In this document: positions 1 to 9,293 of the stretch, in pieces
Layout: every line of letters starts with the position of its first letter
Numbering within the stretch: position 1 is the stretch's first letter
DNA from: Streptomyces sp. NRRL F-6131
GTDB lineage: Bacteria; Actinomycetota; Actinomycetes; Streptomycetales; Streptomycetaceae
Length of the DNA: 64,000 bases
Direction of reading: 5' to 3'
Assembly (NCBI GenBank): GCA_000719695.1
Contig: JOHN01000013.1
Location: 124,001 to 188,000 of the forward strand
Notes under the pieces: generated by a model
The model's input: only the letters and a program-made list of their open reading frames with translations
Databases searched by the model: none
What the model was told of the DNA's origin: nothing
Translations under genes and position numbers: made by a program

Positions 1-1
1 G

Positions 2-1177
2 GTCGCCGTGCTGGCCGCCCGCGGCGTCACCGTCGCCAACCTGCCGACCAGCTACGCCCTCGCCGTCCGCGAGGACCTGCGCGAGGCGCTGGCGGACGGC
101 CGCTGGTCGCCGCGGCTGCTGGTGCTCGGCGGCGAGCGGCTGCCGGCCCGCGTCCTGCGCGGTCTGACCGACGGCACCGCCGTCACCGTCCTCAACGCCT
201 ACGGCGTCACCGAGGCCACCGTCACCTCCACCGTGCACGAGCTCACCGCGGCCGACCTGGCCCCGGCAGCCCCCACCGGCGCGACCCACGGGACCGAGGG
301 GGCCGGCGCGGCGCAGGACGGGCCCGGCACGGCCGAGGACGCCGTCGAGATCCCGCTCGGCACCGAGCTGCCCGGCGTCCGGATGCACGTCCTGGACACC
401 GGCGGTCAGCCGCTGCCGCCCGGCGCCGTCGGCGAACTCGCCGTCGGGGGCGTGACGCTGGCCGACGGCTACCTCGGCCTGCCGGAGGTCACCGAGGCCC
501 GCTTCAGCACCGTCCCGGCGCTCGGCGGCGAACGCGTCTACCGCACCGGTGACCGCGGCTACCGCGACCTCGACGGCCGACTGCGCTTCCTCGGCCGCCA
601 GGACAACCAGGTCAAGCTGCGCGGCTTCCGGATCGAGCTGGAGGAGATCGAGGCCGCCGCCTCCGCCGAACTCGGCGGCCGCTCCTGCGCCGTCCTGCTG
701 CACCGGGACGAGCACGCCGGTCCGCGGCTGCTCGGCTTCCTGGACGGCGGCCCGCAGCCCGACCAGACCGCCCTGCACGCCGCCCTGGCCCGCCGGCTCC
801 CGGCCGGGCTCGTCCCGGCGAGCTGGACGGCGCTCGACACCATGCCGCTGCTGCCGGGCGGCAAGCCCGACCGGGCGGCCCTCGCCCGGCTGGCCGCCGA
901 GGCCGCCGACGCCCCCGGGGACGCCCCGCAGGAGGCGCCCTCGGCCTTCACCGACCCCGGTCAGCTGCTGGTCGCCGAGGCCTGGCGCGAGGTGCTCGGC
1001 CACGACCGGTTCGCCGCGGACTCGCACTTCTTCGAGGTCGGCGGCCACTCGCTGCTCGCCGCCCGGCTCGCCGCCTGGCTGGAGCCGCGCCTCGGCAGCC
1101 GGCCCCCGCTGCGCACCCTCTTCCAGCACCCCGTCCTGGCCGACCAGGCCCGCGCCCTGACCGGAGTCCCGCAGTGA
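2..1177 (+). CDS. NRPS adenylation-carrier didomain protein, 5' end outside the window
   Basis: This is the C-terminal 391 residues of an amino-acid-activating enzyme; the reading frame is open to the left edge, so the start and the N-terminal half of the adenylation domain are missing. Adenylation motifs appear in order: LVLGGERLP, NAYGVTEAT (A5), GELAVGG (A6), YRTGDRG (A7), GRQDNQVKLRGFRIE (A8) and LPGGKPDR (A10, with the catalytic Lys). A carrier domain follows, with FFEVGGHSLLA holding the Ser for the phosphopantetheine arm. There is no condensation domain after it. The stop overlaps the GTG start of the acyl-CoA-dehydrogenase-like gene by 4 bases, so the two are probably co-translated and the flavoenzyme may act on the amino acid tethered here. 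The substrate cannot be inferred because the pocket region is mostly outside the window. Confidence 0.9.
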   Translation, partial: VAVLAARGVTVANLPTSYALAVREDLREALADGRWSPRLLVLGGERLPARVLRGLTDGTAVTVLNAYGVTEATVTSTVHELTAADLAPAAPTGATHGTEGAGAAQDGPGTAEDAVEIPLGTELPGVRMHVLDTGGQPLPPGAVGELAVGGVTLADGYLGLPEVTEARFSTVPALGGERVYRTGDRGYRDLDGRLRFLGRQDNQVKLRGFRIELEEIEAAASAELGGRSCAVLLHRDEHAGPRLLGFLDGGPQPDQTALHAALARRLPAGLVPASWTALDTMPLLPGGKPDRAALARLAAEAADAPGDAPQEAPSAFTDPGQLLVAEAWREVLGHDRFAADSHFFEVGGHSLLAARLAAWLEPRLGSRPPLRTLFQHPVLADQARALTGVPQ

Positions 1178-2388
1178 ACCCCGCCGCCCCCGGCCCCGCC
1201 ACCACGGCCGGCCTCTCCGCGCCGTCCGCCGTCCTGGAGGCCGAGCACCGCGAGCTCGTGGCCGCCTTCGAGAGCTTCGTCCGCCGCGAACTCGAACCGC
1301 TCGCGGCCGAGTTGGCGGAGTCCGCCGAGCAGCCGCCGGCCGACCTGCGGGCCTATGTGCGCAAGCGCTCCGCCGCCCTCGGCTTCTACGCCGGCGACTA
1401 CCCCGAGGAGCTCGGCGGCTCCGACATGCCGTTCACCGCCGTGGTGCTGCTGCACCACGCCGCCGGACGCAGCGGCTGCCCGCTCGCCCCCTACGCGCTG
1501 GCCGGCTCCGACGGGCCCAGCCCGCTGCTGCGGCACGGCACCCCCGAGCAGATCGAGCGCCACCTGGTTCCGCTGGTCCGCGGCGAGCGGACCCGCTGCC
1601 TGGCGCTCACCGAACCGCAGGCCGGCTCCGACGCGTTCCGGCTCACCACCACCGCCGTCCGGGACGGTGACGGCTGGCTGCTGAACGGCCGCAAGACCTT
1701 CGTCAGCAACGCGGACCGCGCCGACCTCGCGCTCGTGGTCGCCGCCACCGACCTCGGCGACGGCGCCGGGCCGACCGCGGGCGCCACCGCCTTCGTCCTC
1801 GCCATGGACCACCCCGGGCTGCGGATCGGCCAGCGCTACGAGGGCATGTCCGGGGAGCCGCTCTTCGAGCTGACGCTCGACCAGCTGCACGCCCCCACGG
1901 CCTCGGTGATCGGCGGCGAGGACGGCATCGGCGCCGCCACCGGCCTCGCCATGGACAGCCTCTCCCGGGGCCGCCTGGTGGTCGCCGCCATGTGCGACGG
2001 CATCGCCGAGTACGCGCTGCGGCTCGGCGTCGAGTACGCCCGCGAACGGCGCGCCTTCGGGCAGCCGATCGGCGACTACCAGCACGTCCAGGAGCACCTG
2101 GTGCGCACCCGCGCCGAGGTCGAGGCCGCCAAGCTGCTCACCCTCGCCTGCGCCCGGCTGGTCGACGAGGGCACCGAGGCGCCCGAGAACGCGGCGCTCG
2201 CCAAGCTGACCTCCTCCGAGACCGCCGTCCGGGCCGTCGACCGCGCGCTCCAGGTGCACGGGGCCACGGGCTGGGTGCGCGGCCACCCGCTGGAGTACCT
2301 CTACCGCTACGTCCGGATGACCACCATCATCGAGGGGACCTCCGAGGTCCAGAAGGTGATCGTGGCCCGGGCCATGGGCCTGGGCTGA
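1174..2388 (+). CDS. Acyl-CoA dehydrogenase-family flavoprotein, likely acting on a carrier-bound substrate
   Basis: The protein has 404 residues, the normal length of the family. Family marks are ALTEPQAGSD (FAD/substrate loop), ERRAFGQPIGDYQ, and the C-terminal IIEGTSEVQ, in which Glu387 lies where the catalytic base of medium-chain acyl-CoA dehydrogenases is found. The GTG start at 1174 overlaps the previous stop (GTGA). In NRPS clusters such enzymes are known to desaturate aminoacyl groups held on a carrier protein, for example prolyl-carrier oxidation toward pyrrole. The embedded position between adenylation/carrier genes supports a role of that kind, but the actual substrate is an inference. 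A housekeeping beta-oxidation role is less likely in this operon. Confidence 0.88.
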   Translation: MNPAAPGPATTAGLSAPSAVLEAEHRELVAAFESFVRRELEPLAAELAESAEQPPADLRAYVRKRSAALGFYAGDYPEELGGSDMPFTAVVLLHHAAGRSGCPLAPYALAGSDGPSPLLRHGTPEQIERHLVPLVRGERTRCLALTEPQAGSDAFRLTTTAVRDGDGWLLNGRKTFVSNADRADLALVVAATDLGDGAGPTAGATAFVLAMDHPGLRIGQRYEGMSGEPLFELTLDQLHAPTASVIGGEDGIGAATGLAMDSLSRGRLVVAAMCDGIAEYALRLGVEYARERRAFGQPIGDYQHVQEHLVRTRAEVEAAKLLTLACARLVDEGTEAPENAALAKLTSSETAVRAVDRALQVHGATGWVRGHPLEYLYRYVRMTTIIEGTSEVQKVIVARAMGLG

Positions 2389-2425
2389 CCCGTACCGACC
2401 ATCCATCGACGTCCGGAGGACCCTC

Positions 2426-4303
2426 ATGACCACCACCCCGACCCGGCCCGTGCCCGGATTCCTGCCCGGCCTCTCCGTCTCCTACGGCCGCCCGCACCGC
2501 GACGGCGCCGTTCTCGACCTGTTCACGAGCTGGGCCCGCCGCGCCCCGCACGCGCCCGCCCTGATCGACGGCGAACTGACCCTGAGCTACGCCGAACTCG
2601 ACCGCCTCGCCGACGACCTGGCCGCGCAGCTGGCCGAGCACGTCCGCCCCGGCGACCTGGTCGGCCTCTGCCTCGACCACTCGGCCGCCCTGGTCGCCGC
2701 CACCGTGGCCGTCGCCAGACTCGGCGCCGTCCACCTGCCGCTCGGCCCGCGCCCCGGTGAGCGCCGGCTGCGGGCCGTCGCCGAACAGCTGCGCCCCGTC
2801 TGCCTGATCGGCGACCCGGCGCTGTTGCCGCCCGCCCACCGGGACGGCGTCCACCGCCCGATCACCGCACCGGGCGCCACCGGGATCGTGGCCGCCTTCG
2901 CCGACGCCGCCGACGCCGACGGCCGGGCCGCCGCCAGGGCCCCCGAGGGCACCCAGTACACCGTGCTCACCTCCGGCTCCACCGGCCTGCCGAAGGCCGT
3001 GGCCGTCGGCCAGACCGCGCTCGGCGCCCTGCTCACCTGGTACCGGGACCTGACCGGCCTCGGCCCCGGCGACCGGCACAGCCTGCTCATCGGCGTCGCC
3101 TTCGACCCGCACCTGATGGAGCTGTGGGCCGGCCTCACCTCCGGCGCGGCGCTCTGCGTCGCCCCCGACGCCGTCCGCTGGGACCCGGCCGCGCTCACCG
3201 ACTGGTGGCGCACCACCGGCATCACCGTCGGCGTGCTGCCCACCCCGCTCGCCGAGCCCGTCCTGGACCGCCCCTGGCCCGCCGGGCTGGCGCTGCGCCA
3301 CCTCACGGTCGGCGGCGACCGGCTGCGCCGCGCCCCCGGTCCGGACGTCACCGCGGTCGTCCACAACGCCTACGGCCCCGCCGAGGCCACCGTGACCACC
3401 ACGGTGCACAGCATGGCCCCGGGCGTCGACCACGGCACCGACGCGCCGCCGATCGGCCGGCCGGTCCCCGGTGCGATCGTCCTGGTCACCGACGAGAACG
3501 GCCGGCCGCTGCCGCGCGGCGAGGCCGGCGAGCTGCGGATCGGCGGCCAGGGCCTGGCCATCGGCTACCTCGACGCCGGGCTGACCGCCGAGCGCTTCGT
3601 CTCCGCGCCCGACGAGCTCGACGGCACCGACCGGGTCTACCGCACCGGCGACCGGGTGCTGATGCGCGCCGACGGGGTGCTGGAGTTCCTCGGCCGGCTG
3701 GACGACCAGGTCAAGGTCAGCGGTGTGCGGATCGAACCGGCCGAGGTCGAGGCCGCCCTCGAACGCGACCCCCGGGTGCGCCGTGCCGCCGTGGTCGCCA
3801 GCCCGGCCCCGGTCGGCGGCGCCCAGCTGCTGGCCTTCGCCCAGCTGGTGGCGGAGGGCTCCGGGGTGACCGGTGCCGAACTGCTGGAGGCGGTGCGGCC
3901 CTGGCTGCCCGAGCAGGCGGTGCCGGGCGTGCTGCGGCTGGTCGACGGCTTCCCGCTGGACGCCAACGGCAAGATCGACCGGGCCGCGCTGCTCAAGGCC
4001 GAGGAGGCCGCGGCCCAGCAGGGCGCCGAGGAGTCCGCCGCGCCCGGGCCCGACGAGGCCGCCTCGCCCACCGAGCGGACGGTGCTCCGGATCTGCGCCG
4101 GTCTGCTCGGCCGGTCCGATCTCGACCCCTCGGACAACTTCCTGGACGCGGGAGGGACTTCGGTCACCGCCGCCCGGCTGCTCGCCGCCCTGGAGGAGGA
4201 GTGCGGGGTCCGGCTGCGGGCCCCGGTGCTGCTGCGCCAGCCGGACCTGCGCGCGGTGGCCCGGCTGATCGACGAGCGCCGTCCGGGCGCCGCCGCCGGC
4301 TGA
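2426..4303 (+). CDS. NRPS adenylation-carrier didomain protein (second)
   Basis: The 625-residue protein activates an amino acid as an adenylate and loads it on its own carrier domain. Motifs: TSGSTGLPKAV (A3, near residue 180), FDPHLMELW (A4), NAYGPAEAT (A5), GELRIGGQG (A6), YRTGDR (A7), GRLDDQVKVSGVRIE (A8), and DANGKIDR (A10, catalytic Lys), then a carrier domain with DAGGTSVTA. By-eye alignment to gramicidin synthetase gives pocket residues D-P-M-V-L-V-A-V-T, which I cannot match to a known amino acid. Start ATG 2426 is preceded by GGAGG about 8 bases upstream. It lies 37 bases after the dehydrogenase gene, in the same operon, and again has no condensation domain. Confidence 0.9.
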   Translation: MTTTPTRPVPGFLPGLSVSYGRPHRDGAVLDLFTSWARRAPHAPALIDGELTLSYAELDRLADDLAAQLAEHVRPGDLVGLCLDHSAALVAATVAVARLGAVHLPLGPRPGERRLRAVAEQLRPVCLIGDPALLPPAHRDGVHRPITAPGATGIVAAFADAADADGRAAARAPEGTQYTVLTSGSTGLPKAVAVGQTALGALLTWYRDLTGLGPGDRHSLLIGVAFDPHLMELWAGLTSGAALCVAPDAVRWDPAALTDWWRTTGITVGVLPTPLAEPVLDRPWPAGLALRHLTVGGDRLRRAPGPDVTAVVHNAYGPAEATVTTTVHSMAPGVDHGTDAPPIGRPVPGAIVLVTDENGRPLPRGEAGELRIGGQGLAIGYLDAGLTAERFVSAPDELDGTDRVYRTGDRVLMRADGVLEFLGRLDDQVKVSGVRIEPAEVEAALERDPRVRRAAVVASPAPVGGAQLLAFAQLVAEGSGVTGAELLEAVRPWLPEQAVPGVLRLVDGFPLDANGKIDRAALLKAEEAAAQQGAEESAAPGPDEAASPTERTVLRICAGLLGRSDLDPSDNFLDAGGTSVTAARLLAALEEECGVRLRAPVLLRQPDLRAVARLIDERRPGAAAG

Positions 4304-4339
4304 CCGGCCGCCGCCCCCTCCTCCCGCCCACCGTCGCAC

Positions 4340-4366
4340 GGCGCCCCGGCCCACCGCCGGGGCGCC
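4340..4366 (+). promoter_or_regulatory. Intercistronic hairpin between two NRPS genes
   Basis: A perfect 11-bp stem (4340-4350 with 4356-4366) closes a CCACC loop in the 80-base gap between the second and third adenylation genes. No T-run follows, so it looks like an attenuator or mRNA-processing/stability hairpin rather than a full terminator. Confidence 0.5.
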
Positions 4367-4383
4367 CGGAAGGCTGACCTCCC

Positions 4384-6318
4384 ATGACTTCTTCCGTCGC
4401 CAGCACCGCTCCGCGCACCGCCGCCGGCACCGCTCCGGCCGTCGCGCCGGCCACCGTCCCGGCGCTGGTCGCCCGGCAGGCCGCCGCGCACCCCGACGCG
4501 CTCGCCGTCACCGACGGCAGCACCGCCCTGACCTACCGCGAACTGGTCGTCAACGCCCGCCTGCTGGCCGCCGAACTGGCCGACCGCGGGGTCACCCCCG
4601 GCGCCGCGGTCGGCGTGCTCTGCGCCCGCGCGAGCCGGGTGGTCGTCGCCCACCTCGCCGTCTGGTGGGCCGGCGGCCACGTGGTGCCGCTCGACCCGAC
4701 GTACCCGGCCGCCCGCCTCACCGCCATGCTCGAGGACGCCGACGTCCGGCTCACCCTGGGTGACAAGGCGCTGCTCGCCGAGGTCGAGCTGCCCGAGGAG
4801 CGCTCCCTGGTGCTCACCGAGACCGGCCCCACCGGCACCGGCCCCACCGGCACCGGCCCCACCGGCACCGGCCCCACCGGCACCGGTGGCGCCGCCGACC
4901 CCGCGGACCCGGACCCGGCCGCCGCCGCGATCGTCTACTTCACCTCCGGCTCCACCGGCCGCCCCAAGGGCGTGCTGGTCCCGCACCACGCCGTCACCGC
5001 GCTGGTCACCGCCCCCGACGGGATCACGCTCCGGCCCGGTGACCGGATGCTGGCCCGCACCTCCGCCGGCTTCGACCTCACCACCCTGGAGCTGTGGGGC
5101 CCGCTGGCGAACGGCGCCGCGCTCGCCGTCTCGCCCTCCGACCGCCCCAGCGCCGAGGAACTCGCCCGCGACGTCGAACGGTTCGGCGCGACCCACGCCG
5201 TCCTCGCGACCGCGCTGTTCCACCAGCTCGCCGCCCGCGGCTCGCGGATCTTCGGCGTGCTGCGGCAGGTGGTCGTCGGCGGCGAGGCGCTGGCCGCCGA
5301 GCACGCGGCCACCGTGCTGCGAACCTTCCCCTGGCTCGACCTGGTCAACGGCTACGGCCCGACCGAGGCCACCACCTTCGCCACCCTGCACCGCGTCCGC
5401 CCCGCCGACTGCGCGGGCCCGGTGCCGATCGGCCTCCCGTTCGGCGGCACCGGCGCCGCCGTCCTCGACGAGGAGCGGCGGCCCGTCCCGGACGGCACCC
5501 GCGGTGAACTCTGGCTCACCGGCCGGCTGGCGCTCGGCTACCTCGGCCGGCCGGAGCTGACCGCCGAGCGGTTCGTCGAACTCCCCGGCCTCGGCCGCGC
5601 CTACCGCACCGGCGACCTCGTCTCCCGGCGGCCGGACGGCACGCTCGACTTCCACGGCCGGCTGGACGACCAGGTGAAGGTGCGCGGCTACCGGATCGAG
5701 CCCGGCGAGGTCGAGCACGCGCTGCGCGGCCTGCCCGAGGTCGCCGAGGCGGCCGTGGTGGTCCGCCGGGCCGGCCGCGAGGACGCCGCGCTGACCGCCG
5801 CCGTGGTCCCCGCCGAGGGCGTCCGCCCGGCCCCCGAGTCGCTCCGCCGCAAGCTCGCCGAGCGGCTCCCCGCCCATCTGGTGCCGACCGCCTGGACGGT
5901 GCTGGACGCCCTGCCGCTCACCGGCAGCGGCAAGGTCGACCGGCGCGCGCTGGCCGCGGACGACGAACCGGCGGAGCCCGCGGCCGGGGGCACCGCCGCG
6001 ACCGCCGTCCGGCCGGAGGCCGCCGCCCTCAGCCCGATCGAGCAGGTCGTCGCGGCCGCCTGGTCGCGCGCCCTGGAGACCGAAGTGACCCGCCCCGACG
6101 TCGAGTTCTTCGCCCTGGGCGGCCACTCGCTGCTCGCCATGTGGGTGGTCGACGACATCCGCGAGGACCTCGGCGTCGAGCTGCCGCTCGGCGAGTTCCT
6201 GAGCCGACCCACCGTGGCCGGCCAGGCCGCCCTGATCGAACGCGCCCTGCTCGCGGCCGAGTCCGCCGACCCGGACCTCGTGACCGCCGGCGCACAGCTC
6301 CAGGAGTCCGCCCGATGA
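4384..6318 (+). CDS. NRPS adenylation-carrier didomain protein (third)
   Basis: The 644-residue protein has the same plan as its neighbour: A2-like GGHVVPLDPTYP, A3 FTSGSTGRPKGV (near residue 186), A4 FDLTTLELW, A5 NGYGPTEAT, A7 YRTGDL, A8 GRLDDQVKVRGYRIE, A10 TGSGKVDR, and a carrier domain with FFALGGHSLLA. Pocket residues read by eye are D-L-L-V-V-G-G-T-F; I do not recognise this code. An unusual Thr-Gly-Pro repeat (residues about 150-168) is inserted in the A2-A3 linker. ATG 4384 has GGAAGG upstream. The stop overlaps the next start as ATGA, so the downstream condensation protein is translationally coupled. Confidence 0.9.
   Translation: MTSSVASTAPRTAAGTAPAVAPATVPALVARQAAAHPDALAVTDGSTALTYRELVVNARLLAAELADRGVTPGAAVGVLCARASRVVVAHLAVWWAGGHVVPLDPTYPAARLTAMLEDADVRLTLGDKALLAEVELPEERSLVLTETGPTGTGPTGTGPTGTGPTGTGGAADPADPDPAAAAIVYFTSGSTGRPKGVLVPHHAVTALVTAPDGITLRPGDRMLARTSAGFDLTTLELWGPLANGAALAVSPSDRPSAEELARDVERFGATHAVLATALFHQLAARGSRIFGVLRQVVVGGEALAAEHAATVLRTFPWLDLVNGYGPTEATTFATLHRVRPADCAGPVPIGLPFGGTGAAVLDEERRPVPDGTRGELWLTGRLALGYLGRPELTAERFVELPGLGRAYRTGDLVSRRPDGTLDFHGRLDDQVKVRGYRIEPGEVEHALRGLPEVAEAAVVVRRAGREDAALTAAVVPAEGVRPAPESLRRKLAERLPAHLVPTAWTVLDALPLTGSGKVDRRALAADDEPAEPAAGGTAATAVRPEAAALSPIEQVVAAAWSRALETEVTRPDVEFFALGGHSLLAMWVVDDIREDLGVELPLGEFLSRPTVAGQAALIERALLAAESADPDLVTAGAQLQESAR
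4831..4886 (+). repeat. 15-bp in-frame tandem repeat in the adenylation gene
   Basis: Three exact copies plus a partial fourth of ACCGGCACCGGCCCC encode TGTGP pentapeptides. The unit length keeps the frame, so copy-number change would only lengthen a surface linker. Confidence 0.9.
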
Positions 6319-9215
6319 CCGCCCCGCTCGACCAGGCCGAACTGCTCCGCCGGGCCCGCCGCCGCAGCTCGGCGACCACGCCCGCCACCGCCGGCGGGAC
6401 CGGCAGCGGCCCGGTGCCGCGCGGCACCGGCTCCGGGCCGGCCCCGCTCTCCCACGCCCAGCAGCGGATGTGGCTGATGGACCACCTCGGCCAGGGCGGT
6501 CCCCGCTACCACGTCCCGCTCGCCACCCGGCTGCGCGGACCGCTGGACCGGGACGCCCTCGCCACGGCCCTGACCACCCTCACCGCCCGCCACCACGTCC
6601 TGCGCACCCGCTACGGCCGGCACGAGGACCGCACCCACCAGGAGGTCGCGCCGCCCGCCGCCGTCCCCCTCCCGGTCCGGGACACCACCCCCGACGAGGC
6701 CCCCGCCCTGCTGCGCGCCGAGGCGGCCCGCCCCTTCGACCTGGCCACCGGCCCGGCCCTGCGCGCCCTGCTCCTGCGGCACGCCCCGGACGACCACACC
6801 CTGCTGCTGACGATCCATCACATCGCGGTCGATGGCGGCTCCCTGCCCGTCCTCGCCGAGGAGCTCGGCGCCCTGTACGCGGCCGCCGCCGAAGGTCGCC
6901 CGGCCGGACTGCCCGAGCCGGAGCTCCAGTACGCCGACTACGCCCGCTGGGAACGCTCCCGGGACGACCGGCTCGCCGCCGCGGCCGCCGACCGGGCCGC
7001 CCGGCTCACCGGCGCCCGCCCGCTGCCGCTGCTGCGCCCCGCCCCCTCGGGCAGCTCCGACCGGCGCGCCGTCCTGCACAGCGCCCCGCTCACCACCGAG
7101 ACCCTGGACGGTCTGCGCCGGCTCGGCGCCCGGCACGGCGCGACCCCGTTCACCGTCGTCCTGGCCGCCGCCTTCGCCGCCCTGCGCGCCGCCACCGGCA
7201 GCTCGGACCTCGTGCTCGGCTGCGCCGGCGGTCACCGCGCCCGGCCCGAACTGCGGCGGCTGATCGGCCTCCAGGTCAACACCCTGCCGGTCCGCGCCGA
7301 GCTGCCCGAGCCCGACGGCGACCCGGCCTTCACCGCGCTGCTGGCCACCGTCCGCACCGCGCTGCTGGACGCCCAGGACCACCACGAGGTGCCGTTCGAC
7401 CTGGTCGTCGAGCACCTCGGCGCCGCCGCCCGGGGCGCGGACGGCACCCCGCTGCTCGCCGTGAGCTGCGACCTCGTCCACCCGGCGGACCCGCTGACGC
7501 TGCCCGGGCTCACCGCCGAGGCGGTCGAGGTCGAGCTCGGGCTCGCCAAGTTCGGCCTGACCCTGCTGGTCGAGGACGGACCGCGGCCGCGCTGCCTGCT
7601 GCAGCACGATCCGGCGGTCCTGGACGAGCCCACCGCCGGCCGGCTGCACACCGCCTTCGCCGAGCTGCTGACGGCGGTCGCCGCCGACGCCGACCGCCCG
7701 CTCTCGCGACTCCCCGGTGAACGGCTCGGCGCCCGCCCCGCCGGTCCGGCGCCCGCGTCGGGGGAGCACCCGGACCGGCACCCCGCCGTCGCCGCCCTGC
7801 TGGCCGACCCCCGGGTCACCGACGCCGCCCTCCACCTCGCCGCGCACGGCCCCGCCCTCGCCTACGTGAGCGTCCGCGGCCCGGTCGCCCCCAGCGGCGC
7901 CGAACTGCGCGCCGCCCTCCGTGACCGGCTCACCGCGCCCGGGCAACTCCCGCTCGCCGTCACCCTGCTGGACCGCGTCCCGCGCCGGCCCGACGGCACC
8001 CTCGACCCGGCCCGCCTGCCCGGCCTGCCCACCCCGCACCTGGACGCCGTGCTGGACGCCTTCGCCGAACTGCTCGGCGCCCGGCCGGCGGCCGGGGGCG
8101 ACTTCTTCGGCCTGGGCGGGCACTCCCTGGTGGCGGTGCAGCTGGCCGAGCGGCTCCGCGCGCGGCTGGGCCTCCCGCTGACCGGTCTGGACGTGCTGGA
8201 GCAGCGCACCCCGCGTGCCCTGGCCGCCCTGCTCGCCGAACGGGGCGCGGACCGGGGCGCGGATCGGAGCACTCACCGCCGCGCCGCCGCCTCCGCCACC
8301 TCCTCCACCCGCGCCACCCGCGCCGGGACGGTGCTGCTCACCGGTGCCAGCGGCGGCGTCGGTGCCGCGCTGCTCCAGGAACTCGTCGCCCAGGGCCGCC
8401 CCGTGCGCGCCCTGGTCCGCCCCGAGTCGGCCCATCTGGTGGCCGGCGCCGGGGTGGAGGTCGCCGAGGGCGACCTCGCCGACCAGGACAGCCTGCGCCG
8501 GGCCGTCGAGGGCGCGGACACCGTGATCCACGCGGCCTGCACCTTCACCGAGCACGCCGTCGACGTCGCCGCGATGCGGACCCTGGTCGAGGGCTGGCGC
8601 GGCACCGGCGGCTTCGTCTTCGTCAGCAGCATCGACGCCTACGGCCGCCCCGCACCCGGCGAGGTCCCCGAGGGCGGCCCCTCGGCCGGGCCGCTCACCG
8701 CCTACGGGCGGGCCAAGCTCGACTGCGAGCGGATCCTGCTGGACGCCGCCCCGCGGGCCCGCGGCCCGGTCGCGGCGGTCCGCTCGCCACTGGTCTGGGG
8801 CCCGCACCGGCGGCTGCGCGACCAGCTCCGCTGGGCCGCCACCGGCGCGCTCTACCAGGCCGCGCTGGCCGGTCGGCCGATCCTCCTCCCGGAGGCCGCG
8901 GCCGGCTGGTCCGGCGCCGCCTGGGTGCACTCCGCCGCGCTCGCCCGGGCGGTCACGGCGAGCGTCGACCACGCCCCGGGCCGGATCGTCAACGCGGTGA
9001 GCGGCCACCTCACCTGGACCGACTTCACCGCCGAACTGGTCCGGCTGCTCGGCTCGTCGAGCACCGTCACGCACGGGCCGGACGCCGACCCGGAGATGCT
9101 GCGCCCCTGGCACTACCGGGCCGACGCGCTGGCCGGGCCGCTGCGCCCGGAGCCCGGCGAGGACTGGCGCGCCGTGCTCGCCGCGATGACGGCGCGGCCC
9201 GCCGGGACGGTCTGA
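6315..9215 (+). CDS. NRPS protein: condensation - adenylation remnant - carrier - NAD(P)-dependent reductase
   Basis: The 966-residue protein appears to supply the only peptide-bond-forming domain seen here and a reductive ending. The condensation domain has LSHAQQRMW (C1, residue 45), HHVLRTRYG (C2), HHIAVDGGS (C3, catalytic HHxxxDG, about 167-175), YADYARW (C4), IGLQVNTLPVR (C5) and HHEVPFD (C6). Residues about 490-590 resemble only the small C-terminal subdomain of an adenylation domain: RRPDGTLDPARL stands where xxNGKxDR is expected, and the catalytic Lys is absent. A carrier domain follows (FFGLGGHSLVA, about residue 600), then an extended-SDR domain from about 670 with GASGGVG (NAD(P) binding) and YGRAKLDCE (YxxxK). 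The SDR domain suggests reductive release of the thioester or tailoring of the bound product. The ATG at 6315 overlaps the previous stop. It is the last gene of the operon, followed by a strong terminator. Confidence 0.88.
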   Translation: MTAPLDQAELLRRARRRSSATTPATAGGTGSGPVPRGTGSGPAPLSHAQQRMWLMDHLGQGGPRYHVPLATRLRGPLDRDALATALTTLTARHHVLRTRYGRHEDRTHQEVAPPAAVPLPVRDTTPDEAPALLRAEAARPFDLATGPALRALLLRHAPDDHTLLLTIHHIAVDGGSLPVLAEELGALYAAAAEGRPAGLPEPELQYADYARWERSRDDRLAAAAADRAARLTGARPLPLLRPAPSGSSDRRAVLHSAPLTTETLDGLRRLGARHGATPFTVVLAAAFAALRAATGSSDLVLGCAGGHRARPELRRLIGLQVNTLPVRAELPEPDGDPAFTALLATVRTALLDAQDHHEVPFDLVVEHLGAAARGADGTPLLAVSCDLVHPADPLTLPGLTAEAVEVELGLAKFGLTLLVEDGPRPRCLLQHDPAVLDEPTAGRLHTAFAELLTAVAADADRPLSRLPGERLGARPAGPAPASGEHPDRHPAVAALLADPRVTDAALHLAAHGPALAYVSVRGPVAPSGAELRAALRDRLTAPGQLPLAVTLLDRVPRRPDGTLDPARLPGLPTPHLDAVLDAFAELLGARPAAGGDFFGLGGHSLVAVQLAERLRARLGLPLTGLDVLEQRTPRALAALLAERGADRGADRSTHRRAAASATSSTRATRAGTVLLTGASGGVGAALLQELVAQGRPVRALVRPESAHLVAGAGVEVAEGDLADQDSLRRAVEGADTVIHAACTFTEHAVDVAAMRTLVEGWRGTGGFVFVSSIDAYGRPAPGEVPEGGPSAGPLTAYGRAKLDCERILLDAAPRARGPVAAVRSPLVWGPHRRLRDQLRWAATGALYQAALAGRPILLPEAAAGWSGAAWVHSAALARAVTASVDHAPGRIVNAVSGHLTWTDFTAELVRLLGSSSTVTHGPDADPEMLRPWHYRADALAGPLRPEPGEDWRAVLAAMTARPAGTV

Positions 9216-9230
9216 CCGGTCCCGCCCGCA

Positions 9231-9274
9231 CGAGCGGACACCCCGGGGCCCGAGGCCCGCGGGGTGTCCGCTCG
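9231..9274. terminator. Bidirectional terminator between the NRPS and spore-pigment operons
   Basis: A perfect 15-bp stem (9231-9245 with 9260-9274) has a further short stem in the loop. It sits between two convergent operons. Confidence 0.8.
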
Positions 9275-9293
9275 GGTGTGCCGCCGGTCGCGC

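Noticed and set aside
1174..2388. Calling the flavoprotein a prolyl-carrier dehydrogenase
   Set aside because: Context allows it, but the partner A domain's pocket is outside the window and no proline code is visible.
2426..6318. Assigning amino-acid specificity to the two complete adenylation domains
   Set aside because: Pocket residues could be read by eye, but they fit no code I know with confidence, so no substrate is claimed.
5688..9113. Long open frame of 1141 codons on the - strand opposite the NRPS genes
   Set aside because: It is antisense to clearly conserved A, C and carrier domains; long mirror frames are expected from GC-rich third positions. Similar shadows at 961-2436, 3637-6126 and 31632-35174 were also dropped.
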